From Vermiphilus sp. (GTDB lineage: Bacteria > Ratteibacteria > UBA8468 > B48-G9 > JAFGKM01), in assembly GCA_020722825.1 (NCBI GenBank), contig DYKC01000011.1, positions 1,427 to 17,819 on the forward strand: a stretch of 16,393 nucleotides of DNA, written 5' to 3'. The translations under genes were made by a program, and so were the position numbers. The notes under the pieces were generated by a model, which saw only the letters and a program-made list of their open reading frames with translations, did no database searches and had not been told where the DNA came from. Positions 8,350 through 14,625 of the stretch are shown piece after piece. Within the stretch, counting starts at the first letter, position 1. Each line of letters starts with the position of its first letter.

Positions 8350-8378
8350 ATGACAGTACGAAGATTTTATGATATTAT
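8350..8378 (+). promoter_or_regulatory. Sigma-70-type promoter of thrC, near-leaderless
   Basis: ATGACA at 8350-8355 (five of six matches to TTGACA) and TATTAT at 8373-8378 (five of six matches to TATAAT) are separated by exactly 17 bases. The thrC ATG at 8388 lies only nine bases after the -10 element, so the predicted transcript begins zero to four bases before the start codon. No Shine-Dalgarno sequence precedes this ATG, which agrees with leaderless initiation. Confidence 0.6.
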
Positions 8379-8387
8379 TGTAGTGCT

Positions 8388-9749
8388 ATGGAAGGAAGAA
8401 TAATATTCAGAAGTACCAATAGAGAGGCACCGCTTGTAGGTTTTAAGGAGGCGTTGTTAAAAGGACAGGCGCCGGACTACGGACTTTATATGCCTCTGGA
8501 AATCCCTGTATTGACGAAGGACGAGATAGATTCATTTAGAGAGATTGAATATCCGCAGATTGCATACACTGTGATAGGTAGGTTTTTAGAGGATGAAATT
8601 GCCCCTTCCATTCTTAAAAAGATGACTCAAGAGGCTTATAATTTTGAGGTGCCCGTACAAAAAATACGGAAAGATTTTTATCTTCTCTGGTTGACAAAAG
8701 GACCTACAGCATCATTCAAGGATTTTGCCGCCCGACTGATGGCAAGGATAATGCATTTGTTCGCAAAACAGGACAACAAAAAACTGACGGTACTGGTCGC
8801 TACTTCCGGTGATACAGGAGGTGCCATTGCAAATGCCTTTCATAAACTTGAAAATATAAAAGTGGTTGTGTTATTTCCAGAATGTGAAGTAACAGAAAGA
8901 CAGAGGAAACAGATGACAACTCTTGGTGATAATATATTTCCTGTTGCAATAAATGGCAAATTTGACGATTGTCAGGCGATTGTTAAAAGGGCTTTTAACG
9001 ATAAAGAACTTGAATCTCTTGGACTTACATCTGCCAATTCAATAAACTTTGGAAGGCTTCTGCCTCAGATAGTATATTACTTCTATGCTTTCTCAAGGCT
9101 GAATGCAGAAGATGTAGTTTTTTGTGTTCCGTCCGGTAATTTTGGCAACCTTATGGGCGGCGTCTTTGCCATGAAAATGGGACTGCCCGTGAAAAGATTT
9201 ATCGTCGCAGTAAACGAAAACGATGAATTTCCGAGGTTTTTAGAAACCGGGATATACAGACCGGTTGTTCCGTCAAGAGTATGCAGTTCAAACGCTATGA
9301 ATGTGGGACATCCAAGCAACCTGGCACGTCTTTTTGACCTGTATGGAGGATGGCTCACGGATGAAAGGGACGCGAACGGTAAGGTGATAAAAAGCGGACT
9401 GGTAAAGATAAAGCCAGATATGGTTTCCTTGAAAAGAGATTTCTGCGCATATTCCATAACAGAAAAGGAAGTGGACGAAACAATAATAAGGTTTTACAGG
9501 AACTACGGCATACTGATTGAACCTCACGGTGCGGTTGGAGTCAGTGCATCTGAAAGTTTTAACAGCGATGCAATTATTGTATCTCTTGAAACCGCAGACC
9601 CTGCAAAGTTTCCCGAAAAAATCAAGGCACTGCTCAATATTAACCCTGATGTGCCACCGTCAATTGCCGGTCTGGATGATGCAGTAGAAAATTTTGTACG
9701 TATGGAAAACAATTATAACGAATTTAAAAGGTTTGTTACAGAACTATGA
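8388..9749 (+). CDS. thrC: Threonine synthase
   Basis: It converts O-phospho-L-homoserine to L-threonine with PLP. The 453-residue protein has an N-terminal domain typical of threonine synthase ('FKEALLKGQAPDYGLYMP', 19-36), the PLP lysine Lys111 in 'LTKGPTASFKDFAA' (102-115), 'ATSGDTGGA' (138-146) and 'CVPSGNFGN' for cofactor phosphate. The long form with a mostly intact N-terminal domain is the E. coli-like class rather than the short plant or archaeal class. No Shine-Dalgarno is visible before ATG 8388, but a good promoter ends nine bases upstream. Its TGA overlaps the next ATG by four bases (9746-9749), coupling it to the ApgM-like protein. With hom nearby and no recognisable thrB in the window, it is the last step of the local threonine pathway. 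Confidence 0.96.
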   Translation: MEGRIIFRSTNREAPLVGFKEALLKGQAPDYGLYMPLEIPVLTKDEIDSFREIEYPQIAYTVIGRFLEDEIAPSILKKMTQEAYNFEVPVQKIRKDFYLLWLTKGPTASFKDFAARLMARIMHLFAKQDNKKLTVLVATSGDTGGAIANAFHKLENIKVVVLFPECEVTERQRKQMTTLGDNIFPVAINGKFDDCQAIVKRAFNDKELESLGLTSANSINFGRLLPQIVYYFYAFSRLNAEDVVFCVPSGNFGNLMGGVFAMKMGLPVKRFIVAVNENDEFPRFLETGIYRPVVPSRVCSSNAMNVGHPSNLARLFDLYGGWLTDERDANGKVIKSGLVKIKPDMVSLKRDFCAYSITEKEVDETIIRFYRNYGILIEPHGAVGVSASESFNSDAIIVSLETADPAKFPEKIKALLNINPDVPPSIAGLDDAVENFVRMENNYNEFKRFVTEL

Positions 9750-10951
9750 AATACATAATACTTATAATGGACGGAGCAGGAGATAATCCCTTAAAAGAAC
9801 TGGGTGGTAAAACACCACTGCAGGCAGCAGAAAAAGAGAATATAGACACTCTTGCAAAGAAAGGAAGATGCGGCCTTTTCAGAACCATTCCGAAGAATTT
9901 TTCTGCAGGTTCGGCTGTTGCCAACCTTTCCATTCTCGGTTACGACCCTGTCAGGTATTTTCAGGGAAGGGGAGTTCTTGAGGCAGCCGTGATGAATGTT
10001 CAGTTGACAGATGAGGATGTTGCCTTAAGATGCAATACTATTTGTATAGATAGCGACGGCATCATAAAAAATCACTCGGCAGGGCACATCTCTTCTGAAG
10101 AGTCTATGCTTCTGATACAGGAAGCAAATGAAAAACTTGGGAGCAATGAAATAATTTTTTACCATGGAGTAAGCTACCGGAATCTTGTTGTTTTAAGAGG
10201 CAGATATTCTCCAGAAGTTATCTGTTATCCTCCGCATGATTACATAGGACGGTCCTACAGGGAACTTCTGGTAAAAGCAAAAAACAAAGAGGCAGAAAAA
10301 ACGGCAGATGTTTTAAATTCTATTATTATAAATTCATTGCGCATCTTTGAAAATCATCAGGTGAATTTTTTACGTGCCAGACAGGGTAAAGACAGGGCAA
10401 ATATGCTCTGGCCCTGGTCTCCGGGCAGAAAACCTGCAATGAAGATCTTTCAGGAACGGTTCGGTATCAGAGGAGCGGTTATATCTGCGGTTGACCTGAT
10501 AAAAGGACTGGGTGTATACAGCGGTTTTGACGTTGTTAATGTTCAGGGAGCAACAGGGTTATATGACACAAATTACGAAGGCAAGGCAGAAGGTTGCATA
10601 AAGGCACTTAAAAATTATGACCTTGTTTATGTCCACGTTGAGGCACCGGATGAGGCAAGTCACGAAGGCAGCGCATCCTTAAAAGTTCGATGTATAGAAG
10701 ACTTTGACAGACGGCTGGTAAAGAAAATACTTCAGGGTATTGACCTTCATAATACAACAATTGCAGTGCTGCCCGACCACTATACCTCTGTAACAACAAA
10801 AGCACATTCCTCCGAGCCTGTCCCTTTTTTAATATACAATCCCCTGATTAAGCCCGATGATGTGGAGAAATTTGATGAGGATTCCTGCAGTAAAGGAAAA
10901 TACGGTCTGATTGAGGACACCTCTTTTATCTATAAATTTCTGGGAGATTAG
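9746..10951 (+). CDS. ApgM-like alkaline-phosphatase-superfamily protein, probable homoserine kinase
   Basis: The 401-residue protein belongs to the archaeal-type cofactor-independent phosphoglycerate mutase family. It has the first metal ligand Asp9 in 'LIMDGAGD', the nucleophile loop 'AGSAVANLSILGYDP' (54-68; likely Ser56), 'GRGVLEA' (74-80), and the C-terminal metal motifs 'HVEAPDEASHEGS' and 'LPDHYTS'. A subgroup found beside hom and thrC in bacteria lacking thrB has been proposed to phosphorylate homoserine. This copy fits: it is coupled to thrC by an ATGA overlap, hom is 2.6 kb upstream, and no GHMP-kinase ThrB is seen. The residue after Ser56 is Ala; from memory, many relatives have Asp there. 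It could still be a true glycolytic mutase, but the neighbourhood favours a kinase role. Family assignment is firm, the kinase role inferred. Confidence 0.85.
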   Translation: MKYIILIMDGAGDNPLKELGGKTPLQAAEKENIDTLAKKGRCGLFRTIPKNFSAGSAVANLSILGYDPVRYFQGRGVLEAAVMNVQLTDEDVALRCNTICIDSDGIIKNHSAGHISSEESMLLIQEANEKLGSNEIIFYHGVSYRNLVVLRGRYSPEVICYPPHDYIGRSYRELLVKAKNKEAEKTADVLNSIIINSLRIFENHQVNFLRARQGKDRANMLWPWSPGRKPAMKIFQERFGIRGAVISAVDLIKGLGVYSGFDVVNVQGATGLYDTNYEGKAEGCIKALKNYDLVYVHVEAPDEASHEGSASLKVRCIEDFDRRLVKKILQGIDLHNTTIAVLPDHYTSVTTKAHSSEPVPFLIYNPLIKPDDVEKFDEDSCSKGKYGLIEDTSFIYKFLGD

Positions 10952-10977
10952 AAAATTTACCAATAAAGGGGTATAAT
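10949..10977 (+). promoter_or_regulatory. Possible promoter of the trk cluster
   Basis: A perfect -10 TATAAT lies at 10972-10977 with a weak -35 TAGAAA (four of six matches) at 10949-10954, spaced 17 bases. The -35 overlaps the stop of the ApgM-like gene. Predicted transcription starts near 10984, about 54 bases before trkA. The -10 lies partly inside the left inverted repeat described below, so a bound repressor could mask it. Confidence 0.45.
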
Positions 10978-11018
10978 AGAACAATACCCCGGTTATTCTG
11001 TCAGTTCTCTGCGGGGTA
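10968..11018 (+). promoter_or_regulatory. Competing inverted repeats in the trkA leader
   Basis: Three related elements lie in a row. GGGGTAT (10968-10974) is the exact complement of ATACCCC (10984-10990). TACCCCG (10985-10991) is also the exact complement of CGGGGTA (11012-11018). The middle element can pair with only one neighbour at a time. No U-run follows either hairpin, so neither is a simple terminator. It could be a switchable leader RNA, or a set of half-sites for a DNA-binding regulator overlapping the -10 at 10972. Confidence 0.5.
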
Positions 11019-11037
11019 AAAATGGAATGAATAAAAA

Positions 11038-11682
11038 ATGTACCTGATAATCGTTGGCTGTGGAAAAGTAGGGGCATACCTGGCAAATCTTCTCCAGGAT
11101 GAGAACAACGTGGTTGTTATAGATATAGACGAAAAAGCATCTTCCAGACTCGGTGATAATTTCAATGGTCTGTATATTAATGGAGATGGACTTGACACGG
11201 AGATACTGAAGGAGGCAGGAATAGAGAAGGCGGATGCCGTTGCCGTGACAACAAGCAACGACAATGTCAATATTGTTATAGCCCAGATAGCAAAGAAGAT
11301 TTTTAACGTTCCAAAGGTTGTTGCAAGAGTTTCAGATATTGGAAAATCTGAGGTATCTAGAAATCTTGGGATAGATCCTGTAAACAGTACTGCTATTTTT
11401 TCAACACTGCTACGCGAAAAAATTTTTGATAGGAATTTTACAACCTATATATTTGAGAACAACAGGGTAAGCATACTTGAGATTAAAGATACGTCATCTT
11501 ATACAGGCAAAACTGTAAAAGACCTCAAAGTCCCCGGAGAATTTCAGGTTGTTACCATCATAAGGGATGATAACCCCATTATTCCTGATGAGAAAACTGT
11601 TTTTGAAGAAGGGGATGTTATACTTGGCATTGTCAGACTGGAAGGGTTAAAGAAGGTGAAAAAACTTCTTAAGATGCAATAA
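11038..11682 (+). CDS. trkA: TrkA/KtrA-type potassium channel regulatory protein, first copy
   Basis: A cytoplasmic subunit that gates potassium uptake through TrkH by binding NAD(H) or ATP/ADP. The 214-residue protein is a single RCK unit. The Rossmann N-domain has 'IIVGCGKVG' (4-12), an acidic end of strand two ('VVVIDIDE'), 'INGDGLD' and 'ADAVAVTTSND'. The RCK_C domain is at about 135-210 ('VKDLKVPGEFQVVTIIRDD', 'FEEGDVILGI'). E. coli TrkA is a tandem of two such units; here the units are separate genes. The start at 11038 matches the usual first residues (MYLIIVGCGKVG). The Shine-Dalgarno is weak (GGA at 11024). The gene heads the trk cluster and is preceded by an unusual inverted-repeat leader. 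Confidence 0.93.
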   Translation: MYLIIVGCGKVGAYLANLLQDENNVVVIDIDEKASSRLGDNFNGLYINGDGLDTEILKEAGIEKADAVAVTTSNDNVNIVIAQIAKKIFNVPKVVARVSDIGKSEVSRNLGIDPVNSTAIFSTLLREKIFDRNFTTYIFENNRVSILEIKDTSSYTGKTVKDLKVPGEFQVVTIIRDDNPIIPDEKTVFEEGDVILGIVRLEGLKKVKKLLKMQ

Positions 11683-11685
11683 AGA

Positions 11686-11754
11686 CCTCTTTTTCTCTCT
11701 CCCCTTTATCCAAGTCTCCTCATGGTAGAATGAGGAAGGAAAAGATAAAAGAGG
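11686..11754 (+). promoter_or_regulatory. Nested inverted repeat that could mask the second trkA ribosome site
   Basis: CCTCTTTT at 11686-11693 is the exact complement of AAAAGAGG at 11747-11754, and the latter contains the GAGGA Shine-Dalgarno (11751-11755) of the second trkA. Inside this, TCCTCAT (11717-11723) and ATGAGGA (11730-11736) form a seven-base-pair hairpin with a six-base loop. The left half is nearly all pyrimidine and the right half nearly all purine. The fold would hide the ribosome site. No terminator-like U-tract follows it. Confidence 0.5.
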
Positions 11755-11760
11755 AAGTGA

Positions 11761-12441
11761 GTGGATAGGGAAATGAATATAATAATAGTTGGAGGTGGTA
11801 ACGTGGGGTATAATCTGGCGGAACGTTTAAGTGTAAGCAACTATGTTACCCTGATTGAAAAAGACCCTGAAACAGGAAAGAAACTTGCCGGTAGTATAAA
11901 TGTTCTCGTTATCCAAGGTGATGGGTGTGATACCAAGACGCTCAAGAAAGCAGGAATAGGAAAAGCCGATGTTGTTGCTGCAGTTACTGGCAGTGATGTG
12001 GATAATCTTGTCGTATGCCAGATTGCCAAAGATATTTTTAACGTAAACAGGACTGTTGCCAAGGTAAACGACCCCAGGAACGAAAAGATATTTTACCAGT
12101 TGGGTGTGGATATTGCTATAGGTAGCACTGCCATAATAGCCAAGGTTATTGAAGACGAGGTCAGTTGGGATGACTTTATAAACCTTTTTACGTTCAAACG
12201 CGGTAATCTTTCAATTGTAAGGGTTGATCTTCCTGAAAACGCACGTGTCATCAATATTCCAGTTAATGAAATAGACCTACCAGAAGACTCTGTTCTTGTT
12301 GCAATTATAAGGAACGGAGAGATAATGATACCCAGAGCCAGTTCTGTTTTAAAAGAAAAAGACGAGGTTATTGCAATCACAAAAGTGGAACATGAATCCC
12401 TTCTATTCAAAACTCTCGTGGGTGAGATATCTGAAAAATGA
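11761..12441 (+). CDS. TrkA/KtrA-type potassium channel regulatory protein, second copy
   Basis: A second single-RCK protein of 226 residues: 'NIIIVGGGNVG' Rossmann motif, Glu closing strand two ('VTLIEKDPE'), 'IQGDGCD', 'ADVVAAVTGSD', and an RCK_C domain from about 140 ('ARVINIPVNEIDLPEDSVL', 'LKEKDEVIAI'). Both trkA copies keep the nucleotide-binding glycines, so both may bind ligand. They could form a mixed ring equal to the tandem TrkA of E. coli, or serve different conditions. I list GTG 11761 because GAGGA at 11751-11755 is well spaced for it. ATG 11773 gives a start more like the first copy and is the main alternative. The stop overlaps the next small gene by four bases. Confidence 0.92.
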   Translation: MDREMNIIIVGGGNVGYNLAERLSVSNYVTLIEKDPETGKKLAGSINVLVIQGDGCDTKTLKKAGIGKADVVAAVTGSDVDNLVVCQIAKDIFNVNRTVAKVNDPRNEKIFYQLGVDIAIGSTAIIAKVIEDEVSWDDFINLFTFKRGNLSIVRVDLPENARVINIPVNEIDLPEDSVLVAIIRNGEIMIPRASSVLKEKDEVIAITKVEHESLLFKTLVGEISEK

Positions 12442-12584
12442 TGAAAAAATTCGTTAAATACCTCAAGATTACCTATAAATGGATTACAGGTATTACAATT
12501 GAACTGATATATCCTTTTATTACCTTTTTAGCCGCTGCAATAATCTGCTTTTTGTCTTACCTTGCTGTTCTTATCAAAAAATGA
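12438..12584 (+). CDS. 48-residue single-pass membrane protein between trkA and trkH
   Basis: A short frame, ATGATG at 12438 to TGA 12582-12584, encodes 48 residues. The N-terminus is basic ('MMKKFVKYLK'), followed by a hydrophobic segment at about residues 24-46 ('YPFITFLAAAIICFLSYLAV') and a 'KK' end. The ATG overlaps the stop of the second trkA (ATGA, 12438-12441), and its own TGA overlaps the trkH ATG (12581-12584). This double coupling between two subunits of one transporter argues strongly that it is translated. I know no named family for it. By position it resembles small accessory subunits such as KdpF of the Kdp potassium pump, so a TrkH-associated peptide is the likeliest role (inference). 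A second in-frame ATG at 12441 would remove one residue. Confidence 0.75.
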   Translation: MMKKFVKYLKITYKWITGITIELIYPFITFLAAAIICFLSYLAVLIKK

Positions 12585-14080
12585 TACCACATTTTTCTCG
12601 TGAGGACGTAAGTCCAATACTGTATTACCTGGGCAAGTTGATAATCGGTCTCGGAATACTTATGACCGTTCCTGTTCTTCTGGGAATTATTAGCCAGGAA
12701 TGGGCACCAGCAATAGATTTTATTATCTCTTCATTGCTCTGTATAGCCATAGGCAATTTTCTTCTTATGACCTTTCCAGGAGAAACAGAACTTAACTGGC
12801 GTCAGGGGATGAGTCTTGTCTCATTATCCTGGCTCGCAGCGATGTTTTTCGGGGCCATACCTCTTTTTCTTTCCGGACACTATAACAGTTTTTTAGATTC
12901 ATTATTTGAATCAATGAGTGCCTTTGCAACGACAGGTCTTACGCTTGTTAATGACCTTGACCATATGGCATACTCCTACAATTTCTGGAGGCACTTTATG
13001 TGTTTTATAGGTGGCCAGGGCATAATTCTGGTAGCACTGACGCTTTTTGTAAAAGGAGGGAGCGCCTTCAAGGTTTACGTCGGCGAGGCACGGGAAGAAA
13101 AGATAATGCCAAACATTATACAGACGGCTCGCTTCATATGGTTTGTAAGTTTAACATATCTTGTGATAGGGACAATAATATTGTTTTTAATAAATATTTT
13201 CCGGGGTATTTCTCCCGGTCGTTCCTTGTTCCATGCTGTATGTCTTTTTATGGCAGGATGGGATACTGCAGGTTTTGCAACACAATCCCAAAATATCCTC
13301 TATTACCATAGTCCTGCCATAGAAGTGGCTACCGCAATGCTTTCTCTTCTGGGGGCTGTCAACTTCGGAGTTCATTATGCCGTGTGGACAGGTAGGCCCA
13401 GGGAACTTCTAAGGAACTATGAACTTAGAGTCTATATTGTGAGTATACTCGGACTTTTTGCTCTGATATGTGTCGGGTTTATAATGTATTTCCCCTTCCC
13501 TGATTATCTATCATTCTTCCGTAAGTCCTTTTATCAGTTGATTTCCGCCCACACGGGTGTTGGTTATTCCAACGTTACACCCTATCATCTGGTGAGATAC
13601 TGGCCACCACTGGCACTACTTGGATTAATATTTGCCATGGGTCTGGGCGGAAGTTCGTCATCAACTGCAGGTGGTATTAAGATTCTCAGAATAGGACTGT
13701 TTCTTAAAGGGATGAAGAAGGAGATAAGAATTTTAACATCACCTGAATCTGCAGTAATAGTTGAAAAAATTCATCATATAAAGGACATTACCATTGCAGA
13801 TGAACATATAAAAATGGCGGTGATTATAATTCTTCTATATGCAGCAACCTATATTGGAGGCGGTATTATGGGGGTGTTTTATGGTTATCCTTTTTTACCT
13901 GCACTTTTTGAATCTGTCTCCGCAACAGCCAATGTGGGGCTTTCTATGGGGATTACATCTCCTGGAATGCCCGATGGTCTGAAGGTGGTATACATTATAC
14001 AGATGTGGATGGGACGTCTTGAATTTATATCAGTCTTTGTCCTGTTTAAATTTATGCTGTCTCTTAAGAGTCCGCAGTAA
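12581..14080 (+). CDS. trkH: Potassium uptake protein TrkH/KtrB family
   Basis: The membrane pore of the Trk/Ktr potassium system, 499 residues. It is built of four M1-P-M2 repeats, each with a filter glycine: 'FATTGLTL' (115-122, Gly119), 'WDTAGFAT' (227-234, Gly231), 'SAHTGVGYS' (322-330, Gly326/328) and 'TANVGLSMG' (449-457, Gly453). The family signature around 'GLGGSSSSTAGGIK' (354-367) is present, as is the conserved Arg479 in the last helix ('MGRLEFISVF'), known in KtrB to act as a gate barrier. Two extra N-terminal helices (about 17-37 and 45-64) fit TrkH. No truncation is seen. It is translated by ATGA overlap with the small membrane protein, and the two RCK proteins upstream are the expected partners. 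Confidence 0.96.
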   Translation: MIPHFSREDVSPILYYLGKLIIGLGILMTVPVLLGIISQEWAPAIDFIISSLLCIAIGNFLLMTFPGETELNWRQGMSLVSLSWLAAMFFGAIPLFLSGHYNSFLDSLFESMSAFATTGLTLVNDLDHMAYSYNFWRHFMCFIGGQGIILVALTLFVKGGSAFKVYVGEAREEKIMPNIIQTARFIWFVSLTYLVIGTIILFLINIFRGISPGRSLFHAVCLFMAGWDTAGFATQSQNILYYHSPAIEVATAMLSLLGAVNFGVHYAVWTGRPRELLRNYELRVYIVSILGLFALICVGFIMYFPFPDYLSFFRKSFYQLISAHTGVGYSNVTPYHLVRYWPPLALLGLIFAMGLGGSSSSTAGGIKILRIGLFLKGMKKEIRILTSPESAVIVEKIHHIKDITIADEHIKMAVIIILLYAATYIGGGIMGVFYGYPFLPALFESVSATANVGLSMGITSPGMPDGLKVVYIIQMWMGRLEFISVFVLFKFMLSLKSPQ

Positions 14081-14118
14081 AGCCAGTTTATAGTCAATAG
14101 TGGGAAGTGAAAAAACAA

Positions 14119-14625
14119 ATGAACAGAAAAATCTTATCGGTTATTCTGTGGGTTTTGATATTATCACAGAGACTTTTTGCTTCAAATATCGTTTCTATCC
14201 GGACGCTATATGAAGAAGCGGATATGTATGACGGTAGGAGTGTCGTAGTAATAGGAGAAGCAATAGGCGATATTATGCGAGACGGCAGTACCTTCTGGGT
14301 TAATGTAAAAGATGGGGATTTCTTCATAGGAGTGGTTCTTAACGCCGAACTCAAGGATAAAATTAGGCATACAGGTCGATATAAGGTTCAGGGAAGTATC
14401 ATTAAAGTTTCGGGAATCTATAATCTTCATTGTAGACGCCATCTGGGAGAAAGAGATATCCATGCTGATAAAATTGAAATCTTGCGTGAAGGGGGAAATA
14501 TTGAAAAAGAGATAGAAATGAGCAAGGTTTTTATGAGCATTATTCTTGCTCTTGCAACAATAATCTTTGTTTTTTATCCTCCTCGCAGGAATACCCGTAG
14601 AGATAATGGCGGTCAGCAGAGGTAA
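14119..14625 (+). CDS. Exported OB-fold-like protein with C-terminal membrane anchor, unknown function
   Basis: A 168-residue protein with a signal-peptide-like N-terminus ('MNRKILSVILWVLILSQRLF', likely cut near 'FAS'). A beta-rich middle at about 35-115 includes 'YDGRSVVVIGEAIGD', 'FWVNVKDGD' and 'GSIIKVSGIYN'; this strand pattern with 'G.V.V.G' is typical of OB folds. A hydrophobic helix at about 139-158 ('VFMSIILALATIIFVFYPP') and a basic tail follow. I read it as a protein facing away from the cytoplasm and tethered at its C-terminus. No enzyme motif is visible. The start could also be GTG 14107, but ATG 14119 is better spaced from GGGAAG at 14102-14107. It lies 38 bases after trkH and probably shares its transcript. 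Its last 86 bases overlap the end of miaB on the other strand. Confidence 0.75.
   Translation: MNRKILSVILWVLILSQRLFASNIVSIRTLYEEADMYDGRSVVVIGEAIGDIMRDGSTFWVNVKDGDFFIGVVLNAELKDKIRHTGRYKVQGSIIKVSGIYNLHCRRHLGERDIHADKIEILREGGNIEKEIEMSKVFMSIILALATIIFVFYPPRRNTRRDNGGQQR

Noticed and set aside
10968..10990. Rho-independent terminator after the ApgM-like gene
   Set aside because: The GGGGTAT/ATACCCC hairpin has a nine-base AT-rich loop and no run of T after it (GGTTATTC follows).
10952..11037. c-di-AMP (ydaO-type) or other known potassium riboswitch before trkA
   Set aside because: The leader is only about 85 bases and lacks room for the large ydaO fold. Only simple inverted repeats are present.
13000..13311. 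103-residue frame within trkH on the same strand
   Set aside because: It is out of frame with TrkH, which carries all four filter motifs, and its product has no domain character.
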